DNA of 64,000 nt from NCBI RefSeq assembly GCF_016808335.1, contig NC_053140.1:26220086-26284085 (forward strand). Direction: 5' to 3'. The stretch is from Panicum virgatum (taxonomy: Eukaryota; Streptophyta; Magnoliopsida; Poales; Poaceae). Shown here one piece after another: positions 33,934-45,422 of this stretch. Numbering within the stretch: the stretch's first letter is position 1; each line of letters starts with the position of its first letter. The notes below the pieces were generated by a model. That model did not search any database, was not told the origin of the DNA, and worked only from the letters and a program-made list of their open reading frames with translations. The position numbers and the translations under genes are program-made.

Positions 33934-35598
33934 AAGATGAAGAGGAAGGTTGCGGATGATGACCGCGTCTTCCGTCACGCCGCCTAGCTGACGCGCTAGG
34001 CGGTAGTCGTTGAGCCAGACTGCAGGATCAGTCTCGCCCGAGTATTTGACGAGGCTGTTGGGTTGTCGAAAGCGCGGGGGAAAAGATGCTGTTCGAATCT
34101 CCCGGCTGAACACCCGGGTGCCCGGAGGCTCCGGTGACTCACCCCTGTCGTGCTCAGGGTCGAAGTGTCCACCCCGTCGAGGGGTGTACCTCCTGCCATT
34201 GATGACGTTGCGGGCGTTGCCGTTGCCAGCGTGCCCGCGAGTATCACGGATTCGCTCCCTTACGGGAACTCTTCCGATGCGCTCGTGCACCGAGGGTGCC
34301 CTCGCGCCGGGTGCTACGGCTACCTTGCCCTTCCCCGCTGGGGGTGTGTGCACAAAAACCTCATGGTCCTGGTGCGCAGTCCCATCACACTGCTCCGGGG
34401 CCTTCGAGCGCATGCGAGACGCAGAACTCTCGGCCTGCTGCACGGCAGCTTGCTCGATGAGCTCCTGTGCCTCGCGGCGCAGGTTGCGGCCCGAAGGTGT
34501 CGATGGCTCGGGCATGGCTTGGAGTAGGTAAGCCGCAGCGACGAGCTTCTCTCCCGCCGTCTTCAGTTCCGGCGATTTGTCGACGTTGTCGTCGGTCATG
34601 ATGCGATCCCGGGCAACACGTCCCGCCGCCTGGGCGTGTGCACCAGGCACGGCACGCTGCTGCTCGAGTGCGGTACGTAGCTCCCGGGTTTGTCGACGCT
34701 GCTCGTCGAGCTTGGCTTGAAGCTCTTTGAGCTGCACCAGCTGGGCTTGTCGCGTCGCCGAGCTTGACGAGGAAGGTGCTGCAGGCGGGTTTGCCGGTTG
34801 CTTTGCCCACGCGTCCGCCCCGGCGTCCCCGTCGTTGCTTGGGGCGTTGTCGTTTTGCCCGTCCGCAATGTCCACCATGAAGCACTCCCGGGAAGGATCG
34901 AAGTCCCCCTCGCTGGAGTCTTCGGAGCAGGCGAGGCAGTAAGCCGTCGCTAGCTGGAACGAGCGGAGAGCGTCGGGGTCGTAGACCCCGGAGTAGTCCT
35001 CGGCCTCCTCGGCCGCGAAGTTGTTCATGAAGAAGTTGTCGTCGGCGATCGAGCTCACCGCCTCGGGGTAGGATTCGTCGAGGGACGACGCGACGAGGTT
35101 GCGGATTGATAGAAGATGATGACCCGGCAGATCCTCATACTCGGCGAAGTTAGTGCTGATCGAAGAGGCGTAGGTGCGAGCGGCAGTATTGCGCATCCCG
35201 AAGGGGAAGGGCGAAGGCGAGGTCGAGCCCACCCTGGGAGGCACTAGCGCCGCTGCAGATGACGGTGCCGGCATAGATGATGCCGAGGCACGTGATGGCG
35301 GAACGGTAGCCCCGTTCGCCTCGATGCTGAGTTGCGACATGCCAGCCTCAACCCACATGGGGGAGCTGTGGCGTGCCGCACGACGCCGCTCCGCGCGTGC
35401 TTGTCGCGAACGCTTTCCCGAGCGCCTATTGCGCTGGGCTGGCGTAGTCGGAGCGATGAGGTTGTGTTCGGAGGAGAGGAGCTGCATGAGGTAACCGTTG
35501 CCGGCTGCCCTAAACTCGAGACTCCCGAACGAGATCACGCGTCCTGCTGGGAACGGATCCGAAACACCCATAGGGTATGGGTTGGATCTGCTCACCAT
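33934..35598 (-). pseudogene. gag: Tat1 gag N-terminal half
   Basis: The ATG at 35598-35596 lies 67 bases inside the 5' LTR boundary. The protein has a variable N-terminus, an acidic middle, a coiled coil (QLKELQAKLDEQRRQTRELR, about 34740-34680), an arginine-rich stretch, and the start of the capsid-type domain (KYSGETDPAVWLNDYRLA). It is cut at 33933 by the Tekay solo LTR; the rest continues from 30235. No stop occurs within this half. Confidence 0.88.
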
Positions 35599-35643
35599 TC
35601 CTGGAGATCAAATGGGAAGAAAAAAAAGGAAATGTCACGCGGC

Positions 35644-35662
35644 CCCCCTACCTGGCGCGCCA
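35644..35662 (-). other. Tat1 primer-binding site
   Basis: The minus strand reads TGGCGCGCCAGGTAGGGGG two bases after the 5' LTR. It is a typical PBS position and length; I cannot name the tRNA with confidence. Confidence 0.7.
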
Positions 35663-36007
35663 ACTGTCGGCGTCCTGACCCGGGGGTTCGGATCCCAACT
35701 AGTAAATGCTGCGTGTTTCCTCGTCCCAGATGATGATGCAAGAGGCAACACAGCAACGCACGGTTTATCCTGGTTCCGGCCGCGGGGCCGTACGTCCAGC
35801 AAAGGGGGTGTGCGAGGGCACTGTACTATCTTGCACCCGGAGTGCTTGTATTAGGGGGTACAAGCGAGGCGAGAGAGGGAGAGAAGTTCCCAAGTCTCTG
35901 CTAGAAGTGGAGTCGGTTGAGATGAGTGCTCAGTAGTGTTGAGAGTTCTCTGAGGGGAAAATCAGAGAGCCTACTTCCAACCCGGCCTAAGGAAGCCCAC
36001 CTCCTCC

Positions 36008-36014
36008 TTTTATA
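36008..36014 (-). promoter_or_regulatory. Tat1 LTR TATA box candidate
   Basis: The minus strand reads TATAAAAGG, about 345 bases before the LTR's inner end; it should drive gag-pol. Confidence 0.55.
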
Positions 36015-36662
36015 GTCACAAGGAAGGGCGGTGCACATGAGTGGGGGTATGGAAGTCGTCGTTTTCCCTTAAATCGCGGGGTACAGTGGTCGAACACTGT
36101 AGGAAGTGTACTGTGGGAAGGCGGCGCGCGTCGCTATCGTACAGGATTTCGTCCTTCGTCCTGTGAGGATTGCGCTGCTCGTCCTGTAGTGTTTCGGCGG
36201 TAGTTATGGCGTGGGGCGGTCCCGGATCCCCTGGTCGGAGTGCGGGCGTGCACACTATAAGGTCCGGGAGTGCGTGGAAGTCCCGGACCCCACAAGGGGG
36301 AGGTCCGGGGTCTCGCCCGCGCGTGCTGAGTGCCCCTCTCGGAAGGACACGTGACATCGTCGGACCCCTTCCCCAACGGGAGGTGGGTCCGGATGGTTGG
36401 TGTTGGCAGAACAGTAACGGGGGCGGCGCCAACTTGTCTTGTGCCGCGTTGAATGCTCCACAGTGTTGCTATAGCGACCGGGGTGGCTCAGCGGTGACCG
36501 GGGTCAGCGAATTGGGTGTCGGTCACATCCACTGCGGGTGTGGCAATCTGACGCCGCCCGGCCTTTGAGCCGTGGTGGAGTGGCTGGCCTTTAATGCCTT
36601 CGTACGGCGGTCGGTTGGGCGGCGGGGCCATTTGTCCCTTGTGCCGAGAGATGGCCTCGATC

Positions 36663-36875
36663 GAGGCGGAGATTGGCCACTCGCTCGAGGGTAGATCCGC
36701 TACCCTCGAGTGAGGCGGAGATTGGCCACTCGCTCGAGGGTAGATCCGCTACCCTCGAACGAGGCGGAGATTGGCCGCCCGCTAGAGGGTAGACCCGCTA
36801 CCCTCGAGCGAGGCGGAGATTGCCCGCCCGCTCGAGGGTAGATCCGCTACCCTCGAGCGAGGCGGAGATTGCCCA
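36663..36875. repeat. 49-base tandem repeats with hairpins in the Tat1 5' LTR
   Basis: GAGGCGG starts at 36663, 36712, 36761, 36810 and 36859: one more unit than the 3' LTR. In the unit near 36783-36809 the stem carries mismatches (CTAGAGGG, AGACCCG loop). Confidence 0.9.
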
Positions 36876-37057
36876 GCGGGTCTGAGAGGGACCCTCGAAT
36901 GGGCCGCATGCTGGGCTTCTTTTGAGTCCTTCCCTTTCCTCTGAAGGAGAAGTAGGCCGTGGGGCCTTCGTGGGCTTTGTCGTCTTATCGGGAGTTTGTG
37001 TTTTTAAAAGTGGTCTTAGTACCCCAATTAGGGTGTCCCTAATTGTGGCACCCGACA

Positions 37058-37704
37058 AAACCTTATACACAATATATTGCTCAAACCCATATGTACTTTG
37101 AATAAGTTGGCTCATACCTTGGTTTTTGGTAGATGGTGCTTATTGGCATTTCATCCCTCATCTTGGGAGGTTGAGAGAATGAACAACCTTCACCGGAATA
37201 TTTTCTACCTTCTGTTCAGGTTCCTATCTCGGAGTTTTGCAAGTTTTTTCAAAAGTGGTTTAAGGTTCCCCAATGGTACTCTCAAGTCGCTCAAGGTGTA
37301 TGATCCTCACCATGGTCGGAAATTTTGACCATCTTCTTCCTACTCTAAGGCTGATATGTGGAGTTTCAGGTAAGAAGAGTGTAGCGTACCTTGGTTACTT
37401 GTGTTGCCAAGCCGAATAGTGGTTCGCAAGAGGTTGGTACTCGATCAAATCCCGATCTTGTAGAAAGTAAAACGTTTAGGGGAGAGGGAGGAAATGGACT
37501 CACACTTAGAAAAATTTTGGTCTTTTTGTTTGAGCCCCTTATTTCAACTCTTTTGAGTGGAGGTATGGGTATTGTTTCCTTTTTCTTTTTCTTTCTTCCA
37601 ACGCTTCTTTGTCCAGTTTTTTTAAGGAAGATAACCCATACTCCATAAGGATAGAGTTATTGGAAGGGAGCATTGCTTGGATAGACTATTTGAGATGGAT
37701 AGGC
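37058..37704 (-). other. Athila A internal fragment
   Basis: Between the AAACC duplication of Tat1 and the TAGGC duplication of Tat2. About 640 bases with no coding domain that I can recognise on either strand; assigned to Athila A because both insertions have intact duplications joining it to flanking Athila sequence. Confidence 0.6.
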
Positions 37705-38124
37705 TGTCGGTGTTTTACCGTCGGGTTCTCCGAGGGGTATCCCGAGGAGAGTGGTTATGAGTAGGGACTCGCCGAGATCAGAACGCGATGGTGCAAGAAA
37801 CACAAGGATTTAGACAGGTTCGGGCCTGCCAGAGCGTAATACCCTACGTCTTGTGTGGTTGTTTGTATTCCCTCTGGTATTGTTCCTCTCCTTTTGGAGG
37901 GGTCCCTGTTCGCCCTTATATAATCTGGGGGAACAGGGTTACATGAAAATCCTAGTCGAGTCCTATTGGGATTCTAGTCCGAGACGTTCGGCTTGTTCCC
38001 GAGGCTATCGACTTGTTCTACTCCTATTCGGGTAGATACAAGAGAGGTAGGGCACAACCATGTACTACTCTCTACTCTAGAATATTCCGTGCCCGTGGGT
38101 AGTCCTGTTGCCCCAGGCCTGACA
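37705..38124 (-). repeat. Tat2 3' LTR
   Basis: 420 bases, TGTCGGTGTT to GGCCTGACA. TATA candidate (minus TATATAA) at 37916-37922. Confidence 0.9.
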
Positions 38125-38527
38125 ATCCCCCGAACTCTTAGTAGTCGAGTCGTGCAGGCATCAAGCTCCTCTAAAGACGTTCGTCAGGTACTTTGAGAGC
38201 TTCAGGACTTCTGTCGGCGTGGCCGAGCGCTTCGGGTACTTCTGGAGCAGAAAGTTCGATCTCGGAATCCTTCGAGTGCTTTGTACAGTCATTCGAGTGC
38301 TTTTTCAGCTGCATCGAGGCTATGAGGTGCTCTAGCCCCGAATTTCTCCTTCTGATATGGTGCGCGATGTACTCGCGCTCCATATGGAGTAGCCCTCGAG
38401 CCTTAGTTTGATCTGATGGATCAGGCTGAGGGTTAGCTTAGTCTTCTGGGTTCTTCGACCTTCCGTCTCAAGTCTGGAACTTTTTCCAAAAAAGTTGCTA
38501 TTTATGACACATTCCGCAGCCCCCGAG
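38125..38527 (-). other. Tat2 polypurine tract and sub-terminal region
   Basis: Minus GAGTTCGGGGGAT (38137-38125) abuts the 3' LTR. The rest is non-coding up to the CRM-like insertion; CCGAG at 38523-38527 is the left duplication of that element. Confidence 0.7.
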
Positions 38528-39329
38528 TGATGAGGACATCGCCACGCTGGACATGCACAAACCGGCCTCATCTCCAAGTTACAAGTTGACTCCAACTCGG
38601 TTTTCACGTTCATCTCGGATTCAGCCAACACCCCTGCACGGTTTCAGCGATATCTCCCTCATACGGATTCGGAATGAGGTGATCTTGGATCCGTTGGAAT
38701 CGTGACGACGAGACTCTTCTTTTGGTTTTGGTCCAAGCTCCAGAAGCATCGTGGATCATTCTGTGTGACCACGGGAATGTGATGCGACACCTGTTTTGGG
38801 CCTTTTTCAGGCTTTGTATCGTGTCGGGCCTTAAGCCCAAGTTGTGGGTGCCCCCCTGGTCGTCCCCAACCCTAGGACGCCCCCTTCTCCTTTAAGCTCA
38901 GTAGCCGCCACCATTTAGACTTGGGTTTTGTTTAGTTCTTGTGTTTTCCTTCGAAAAACAGAGATTGATTCGTTGTAACTGTGGCGACAAGTCCTTTTAT
39001 AGTGATCCAGGGCACCCGTTCTTGATCTCCTCCACTGTGTCGATTAGTCCTTTGGAATCGAGTTCTCGAACCCCTCTTGATTCGCTTCATTCATATTTGC
39101 AATATCAGATTGCGTGTTTACTTCTTCTTGCTTGTGTTCTTCGATTCGCTTGCAGGAAAAGCCTTCTCGGCGAGGTCAATCAAGTTGTGCTTGGTTGATA
39201 ACCAACGGAGCAGTGGTGTAACAGTTGCTTGACTTCGAATCGTGCTGATTAGAAGCATCCGCTAACGTCACACACTCCACCAATCAAATTTACTTCTACC
39301 TCTCGAAAGATCGGGCCTAGTTCTCATCA
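38528..39329 (+). repeat. CRM-like 5' LTR
   Basis: 802 bases. Its 3' roughly 430 bases also match the LTR at 54174-55070. Confidence 0.9.
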
Positions 39330-39331
39330 AG

Positions 39332-39341
39332 TGGTATCAGA
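39332..39341 (+). other. CRM-like primer-binding site (initiator tRNA-Met)
   Basis: TGGTATCAGA two bases after the LTR; the match to the canonical site decays after ten bases. Confidence 0.75.
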
Positions 39342-40649
39342 TTTCAGGTTTCCCGTGAGGTATTACCCTTCGTTTTTCCCTTTAGATTCGTTTCGTGTCA
39401 CTGTCCTAGAGTCCACAAAAACCCTACAAAAAGAATATCACTGTCCTAGATCCGTTTTAGCTTTTGCAATTTCGTTTCAGATTCGCTTTGTTGAGTTTGT
39501 GTCCGTGGTCGAGTCTTGTTGCTGGTTTAGTGTGTTCGTAGTCGTAGTTCAATCGCCCGTTGCAGTTTGTTTGTTTCCGCCGCTATCCCATCCACTTTTA
39601 CCCAAACAACAAGTCAATCCACCCCATTACTCGACATGCCCTTGCTAGCCGCCTTGCGTGAACTCTCGCCGCGCCAGCCCTCGATAGGTTGCAAACCACC
39701 TTGTTTTTTTCGCCTTGCATCGCAGCCTTTCTTGATTTCATCTGGCGATATCTATTGCTGCATATACCAGGGATACTTTACCCTAGCTGAGACGATTTGC
39801 TCAGTCGCTTTGTGTGCCGGGGATAGCTTTGCCCTAACCGCCGCCGGCCAATCTGCCGAGTTGTGCCCTTGGAAACGCATAACTTGAGTTACCTTCGGTA
39901 AAACAGGCATAACTTTTCGTTCGGTGCTCCGTTTTGGCTCAATTTTTTACAGCAGAGAAAAGACAAAATTCTGTACATACAATAAAATGCCTTGCTGTTT
40001 GGAGCCGATCTCAAAAAATTCAAAAAAAATCGGGAAGAAAGAGTTTTGAGGCTTCCAAGTGATTTTCCAGTTTTTCAGAAACACTCCTGATTTTCTGTAG
40101 GCCACATCCCACCTCTGTTTAAGGTGCACATTTTTGTGGTTGGAGCTGGTGTTACATATGTTCAGAGAAAAATATAAAAAAAATAGTTGAAAAAGTAAGA
40201 AATCTTGATTCCTACTTGTCCTGGAGGTTTTTCGGGGAAAAGATTAAAAACAAGTGCATAGAGTGCTGTTTTGCTTGTTCTTTGAGCTTTATCCACCGTT
40301 CTTTGTTCCAACTTATTGTGCTACGCCTAGGACACGTCTTAACCAGCAATTGTGACTTGTACTTTAGATAATTATTGAAATTTGCTAATCTGCATTCGTT
40401 ATTTGCTACTCCTTGCTACATATTGTGCCTGTCCCACAGCTCCATATATACTTCGATCAGTACAGGTTCATCTTGCAACTATTACACCTAGCTCAACAAT
40501 AGATTATACCATCCTGTTTGGCTTTGGTAAGAACACTTGCAAGACAGTAGTAAGCCGCTTGAGATTTTGCTCTCTACTTTCACCATCACCCAGTACTTGT
40601 TAGTTGATAGGGATAATACCTTGGTGTTGTCTTTTGCTGTCTTCTAACC
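39342..40649 (+). other. CRM-like leader
   Basis: 1.3 kb between the primer site and gag. AT-rich; no domain or RNA seen. Confidence 0.6.
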
Positions 40650-41912
40650 ATGACAGGGTCAGGTAAAGGAGGGGAGTCCCCTATGGACTTCATTGAATGC
40701 GTCTCCAAGGATGAACTTAAGAAACTTGTTGATGACTAGCGCACCTACATCGACGGGAAGTTCAATGAGATGATGCGTAGTATCAATGGAGTTGTCACAC
40801 GCCTTGAGCATATTGAACAACATCCCCCTCAACAGCGACACCGACGCCACCCTCCTGATGGTGATGAGGACAAGGATGAGGATGCCATCCTTGATGATGA
40901 TGAGGATCGTGATGCGTATCGTCTTCGGCGCAATCGTCAAGGTTTGGGAGGTAATCATAATCGTGGTAACAATGATTCTTTTGCTAAAACTAAATTTACC
41001 ATGATTCCTTTTGCTGGTACTGCTGATCCTGAGGCTTATTTAGATTGGGAACTCGCTGTTGAACAAAAGTTTAATTCGCATTTGGTTCCTGCTGAGCATA
41101 GAGTTAGACCTACTAGTGAATTTACTAGCTTTGCTTTGTTTTGGTGGAATGATCTTTGCAATGCTGGTAATGCTACTGCTGTGCCTCAAACTTGGCCTGT
41201 TTTGAAACAACGCATGAAGTGTCATTTTGTTCCTCCTTATTACCAGCGCGATCTACGTTTAAAATTGCAAAATTTAAAATGAGGTGATAAACGAGTAGAG
41301 GAATATTATCAGGAATTGCTTATTGGTCTAGCACGTTGTGGTAATCGTGAGGATGATGATGATACTAGTGCTAGGTTCTTTGGTGGTTTAAATCGTGATA
41401 TACAGGATATTCTTGATTACAAAGACTGGACTCATTTTTCCCAATTGTACCATCTTGCTCTTAAGGCAGAACGGGAAGTACAGGGACGCCGCATTGTCCA
41501 ACATTCTTTCAGGTCCAACACTGGGAGATCGTTTCAGCAGCGTTCCGACATTGAGAAGCCCAAGGTGCCTGTTGCTAAGCCACCAGCTCCTGCGCCAGCT
41601 TCTGAGGTAAGCAATGTGTCTACTGTGCAGGCCCAACAACACAAGAAGCATGCTACGCTTGAAAGGGGGTCTTCGAGTAGATCATCTACAAACATCGTGT
41701 GCCACCGCTGCAAGGGAATGGGACATGTCATAAAGGATTGTCCAAGTACTCGAGCTTTCATCGCTGCACCTGATGGTAATGGATATGTGAGTGCTAGCGA
41801 TGTTGAGGATGAATTGGTTCTTGCAGCTAACTTTGTTGCAGATTCGGAGAACGAGGGTGAGGCAATTGATTCTGTGGCTGTGACAAAGGACCATCCTAGT
41901 CTTCTTGTGTAG
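40650..41912 (+). pseudogene. gag: CRM-like gag
   Basis: ATG at 40650. One frame throughout, with TAG at 40737, TGA at 41280 and TAG at 41910. It has an acidic Asp-rich stretch, a capsid-type domain (FAGTADPEAYLDWELAVEQK, then FFGGLNRDIQDIL) and a CCHC knuckle (CHRCKGMGHVIKDC, from 41700). The TAG at 40737 (VDD*RTY) and the one at 41910 (LLV*RVL) both sit where relatives have glutamine. The frame then slips into the protease. Confidence 0.85.
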
Positions 41913-41970
41913 CGTGTGCTGACTTTGTAAAGCGGAACATGAGGATGAGGAGAAAATCTAACGCAAGAAT

Positions 41971-42273
41971 TTGTTCCACATGTTTCTCCAAGTTAAGGAT
42001 TGCCGTGTCCTCACCATAATTGATAGCGGAAGTTGCAGCAACTTGGTGAGTTCAGATTTGATCAAGAGGTTTGGTTTGCCCACTCGTTCTATTCCTCAGC
42101 CTTACTACCTTGAATGGTTCAACACTAGTGGTAAGACTAAGGTAACTAAATTAGCGCGCATACACTTTTCGGTTGGTTTTTATCATGACTATGCTGATTT
42201 TGATGTTGTACCTATGCAATCATCTTCATTGTTGTTAGGACGACCATGGGAATTTGATAACGATGTTGCACAC
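41971..42273 (+). pseudogene. CRM-like protease, cut by the TRIM
   Basis: Active site IIDSGSCSNLV (Asp codon at 42022), then LLGRPWEFDNDVAH, the usual C-terminal part of retroviral-type aspartic proteases. The TRIM insertion at 42274 ends it; HHGRTNTYTF continues the chain at 43147. Confidence 0.8.
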
Positions 42274-42553
42274 TGTAACGTCCTACCTCTCCGAGGCCGG
42301 GCCCTCTTACATCTGGCTGCTTTCTAGGACATAGACTGTCCTCACAGACCAAAACTAGTCTTTTCTGCACACTTTGTCCTCACTCGTGCGCACCCGGGAA
42401 GAACTTGCCGGTCGGTCACCCATCCCCAAATTTCTCCGGGCCAAGCACGCTTAACCTCGGAGTTATTTGTAGACCGGCTTCCAGAAAAGAAGTTGCAACT
42501 TGTTGGTATGAGTATCCTATTAATCCTATTAAGCCCTGGGCCGGGGTGTCACA
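42274..42553 (-). repeat. TRIM 3' LTR
   Basis: 280 bases, TGTAACGTCC to GGGTGTCACA. Confidence 0.9.
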
Positions 42554-42845
42554 TGCTCACCCCTTAAGAGACCGACGTCCTCGTCGGTCAATCCCAAGCT
42601 AGGAACGTCATCTCTTGGCCACATCCCGTACGTCCAGTGCCAGCAGCCCATGCGCCACGTCCGTGCGTCCAGTGCCAACGGTCCCTGTGCCATGTCCGTG
42701 CGTCCAGTGCCAACGGCGCACCCCAAATGCCCGCGTCCTGACCCGCCACGCGCCCGTGCACATGCCGGTGGAATCTGCGCCCCCATGTGCCCGTGCTCAT
42801 GCCTCCGCACTTATGCCTGTACGTGCCCATGAAACCGCGAGAGTC

Positions 42846-42858
42846 GGCTCTGATACCA
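42846..42858 (-). other. TRIM primer-binding site (initiator tRNA-Met)
   Basis: The minus strand reads TGGTATCAGAGCC three bases from the LTR. Confidence 0.9.
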
Positions 42859-42861
42859 TTC

Positions 42862-43141
42862 TGTAACGTCCCGCCTCCCCGAGGCCGGGCCTGCTTACAT
42901 CTGGCTGCTTTCTAGGACATAGACTGTCCTCACAGACCAACACTAGTCTTTTCTGCACACTTTGTCCTCACTCGTGCGCACCCGGGAAGAACTTCCCGGT
43001 CGGTCACCCATCCCCAAATTTCTCTGGGCCAAGCACGCTTAACCTCGGAGTTATTTGGAGACCGGCTTCCGGAAAAGAAGTTGCAACTTGTTGGTATGAG
43101 TATCCTATTAATCCTATTAAGCCCTGGGCCGGGGTGTCACA
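42862..43141 (-). repeat. TRIM 5' LTR
   Basis: 280 bases; first LTR on the minus strand, next to the primer site. Confidence 0.9.
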
Positions 43142-43146
43142 CACAC

Positions 43147-43672
43147 CATGGTAGAACTAATACATACACTTTCATGCATAAGAACAAAAAGATTACTTTG
43201 CTTCCTTTATCCCCAGCTGATATTAGGAAATATTTTAATGAGTTTGCTGCAAATGATAAGAAAACACCTCCTAGTAATGACTCTTGTGATGCTCAAACTA
43301 ATGGAATTAAATTGAAGGACGGTGTTTATATTGCTACTACATCTGTTGCTGCTGTGTTATGTGATAACTCTGATGCACCTTGTTATACAATGCTTTGTCG
43401 GGATATGTGTTATTAACAATGATCCTACGCCACATATTTTGCATCCTGTTGTCACTAACCTTTTGCAGGAATTTGATGCTGGGATAGAGTCGAGGACGAC
43501 TCCAATTCAAGAAGGGGAGGATGATGAGGACATCGCCATGCTAGACATGCATGAACCGGCCTCATCTCCAAGTTACAAGTCGACTCCAACTCGGTTTTCA
43601 CGTTCATCTCGGATTCAGCCAACATCTCTGCACGGTTTCGGTGATATCTCCCTCATACGGAGTCAGAATTAG
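43147..43672 (+). pseudogene. CRM-like pol remnant: RT start fused to the pol C-terminus
   Basis: Begins HHGRTNTYTFMHKNKKITL (post-protease tether), shifts frame near 43400, reads HPVVTNLLQEF, the N-terminus of RT, then jumps at about 43470-43485 to GIESRTTPIQEGEDDEDI, the end of pol. RT, RNase H and IN are absent. The last part (43522-43672) is encoded inside the 3' LTR and stops at 43670. Confidence 0.75.
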
Positions 43673-44324
43673 GTAATCTTGAATGCATTCGAATCGTGAC
43701 GATGAGACGCTTCTTTTTGTTCTGGTCCCAGCTCCAGTAGCCTCGTGGATCATTCTGTGTGACCACAGAAATGTGCTGCGACACCTGTTTTTGGCCTTTT
43801 CCGGCTTTATATCGTGTTGCGCCTTAAGCCCAAGTTGTGGGTGCCCCCCTGGTCGCCCCCAACCCTAGGACGCCCCCTTCACATTTAAACTCAGTAGCCG
43901 CCGGCGTTTAGACTTGGGTTTTGTTTAGTTCTTGCGTTTTTCTTCGAGAAACAGAGATTGATTCATTATAACTATGGCGACAAGTCCTTTTACAGTGATC
44001 CAGGGCCCCCATTCTTGATCTCCTCCACTGTGTCGATTAGTCCTTTGGAATCGAGTTCTCGAACCCCTCTTGATTCGCTTCATTCATATTTGCAATATCA
44101 GGTTGCGTGTTTACATCTTCTTGCTTGTGTTCTTCGATTCGCTTGTAGGAAAAGCCTTCTCGGCGAGGTCAATCAAGTTGTGCTTGGTTGATAACCAACA
44201 GAGCAGTGGTGTAATGGTTTCTTGACTTCAAATTGTGCTGATTAGAAGCCGAATCGCCAATGTCACACACTCCACCAATGGAATTTACCTCTACCTCTCG
44301 GAAGATCGGGCCTATTTCTCATCA
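43522..44324 (+). repeat. CRM-like 3' LTR
   Basis: 803 bases; preceded by the purine tract AGAAGGGGAGGA. Right duplication CCGAG at 44325-44329. Confidence 0.9.
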
Positions 44325-44568
44325 CCGAGCCTTGGATTCAAATATGTGGATTTGGAGTTAAGGGTTCAGGAGATTATAGCGTGTCCTCTGCAATCTTTAT
44401 GGGCTCATCAGTGCTGCAGCGAATCTTTTGAAAAGGTGGCAGTGCAGTGTACTATTTGTCCGTGAGTTCACGTGGCGAGTACCGCTGAAGAATCTTTTTC
44501 TGTTTTGCCTGTGAGCCTCCTTGATTTCTTGGACATCATGGGCTGAGTTGTGGCTTCGCTGCCTCTTC

Positions 44569-44576
44569 TATTTAAG
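44569..44576 (+). promoter_or_regulatory. TATA-like box in Tat2, antisense direction
   Basis: TATTTAAG about 45 bases before an ATG at 44621, on the strand of the antisense gene. Confidence 0.3.
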
Positions 44577-44620
44577 TAGGGTCTCCGGCACCTGTTTCCT
44601 CAATCTTTGCATTTGTAGTA

Positions 44621-44986
44621 ATGGGTTCCAAGTGGAGTTCTTCACTGGAGAGTACTCGACCTCCAGATGAGAGTACTCGATTCGACCTTTTAGGTGCTAG
44701 AAGAGTGTTTGCGAGCAGCACAACAACTTGCTATCCTCCAAGTCGACGGCCTTGCTTCTCTAGTCTTATCCATCCTGGCAGTCCTATACCTGGCTGGCTG
44801 ATGGTGGAAGTCGTGTCGGAAGCCTTTGCTGTCTGCAGGGGCCGTTCTTTGAGTTTTAGTGGCTTCTGCGGAGGATGCATTGTTTTTGTTGCAAAACATA
44901 TCAGGGAGAAGAACAGATGCAAGAAGAGGATTTGCGATGTTCCTGATCATGCATATCTTCTTACAATGAGTTCTTTTTCTCCCTGA
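44621..44986 (+). CDS. Small unidentified ORF in Tat2 (121 aa)
   Basis: Opens with ATG at 44621 after a TATA-like box. The protein is Ser/Arg/Cys-rich with no domain I recognise. It lies upstream of and parallel to the antisense gene and might be its leader exon. It could equally be a chance frame. Confidence 0.25.
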   Translation: MGSKWSSSLESTRPPDESTRFDLLGARRVFASSTTTCYPPSRRPCFSSLIHPGSPIPGWLMVEVVSEAFAVCRGRSLSFSGFCGGCIVFVAKHIREKNRCKKRICDVPDHAYLLTMSSFSP

Positions 44987-45422
44987 ATGTATCTGTATTA
45001 CTCCCTTTTGGGAGTAACAAGCTTTGTATCTTTGTATCAGCCCTTGGGTTGTCCTCTTTGTAGTTGAGGTCGGGTGGTTTCGAGTGGTGAAACCTTCGAG
45101 GTCCGTGTATTTTCCTTTATTGGAATGTAATCCCTGAATGGAAATCTCCGTTTTTTGCTCTGATTTCGCTTTCTCCATGGAGAATTCTGGGATTCATTGG
45201 CTGAAATAACTCTGAAGCCGGTGTGCGACCTTTGGGCTTCTTGTTATTTTACCGTACTGCAACTGGCTCAGTTTATTTAACTGTTCGAGTAAATCTAGGT
45301 TTAGCACATTTCCTCTTCTTTCTCCGCCGTCGTCCAAAAAACTCATCTACTCTCGCCTCCGAGTGCCACGAGAAACTAGCCACCGCTGGCCCCCGAGCGT
45401 GAAGTAAGAGAGAATCGTTCTT

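Larger units (their letters stand above)
15761..37057 (-). mobile_element. Tat-lineage Ty3/gypsy element Tat1, with two nested LTRs
   Basis: LTR ends are TGTCGG/CCGACA; flanks are AAACC at 15756-15760 and 37058-37062. Reading minus, the order is: 5' LTR (37057-35665), primer site, gag, PR, RT, RNase H, a second RNase H, IN, an antisense gene, polypurine tract, 3' LTR. A second RNase H and an antisense gene between IN and the 3' LTR are known marks of the Tat group. Nested: a copia-like solo LTR and a Tekay solo LTR that splits gag. Coding regions carry stops and frameshifts, so the copy is defective. Confidence 0.93.
35665..37057 (-). repeat. Tat1 5' LTR
   Basis: 1,393 bases with TGTCGG/CCGACA ends. 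Next to the primer site, so it is the 5' LTR on the minus strand. Confidence 0.92.
42274..43141 (-). mobile_element. TRIM (terminal-repeat retrotransposon in miniature)
   Basis: 868 bases, two 280-base LTRs, a 308-base interior with no coding capacity, flanked by CACAC at 42269-42273 and 43142-43146. The primer site on the minus strand sets orientation. About 10 of 280 LTR positions differ (3.6%). The interior repeats CGTCCAGTGCCA several times. Confidence 0.92.
38528..44324 (+). mobile_element. CRM-like chromovirus, deleted for most of pol
   Basis: LTRs 38528-39329 and 43522-44324 with TGATGAG/CTCATCA ends, flanks CCGAG (38523-38527, 44325-44329), initiator-Met primer site, gag, protease, then a jump from the start of RT to the extreme C-terminus of pol. 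The TGATGAGGACATC start and a coding frame that runs into the 3' LTR resemble centromeric retrotransposons (CRM); this lineage call is from recall and moderate. LTR divergence by hand is about 68 of 802 (8.5%). Confidence 0.8.
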
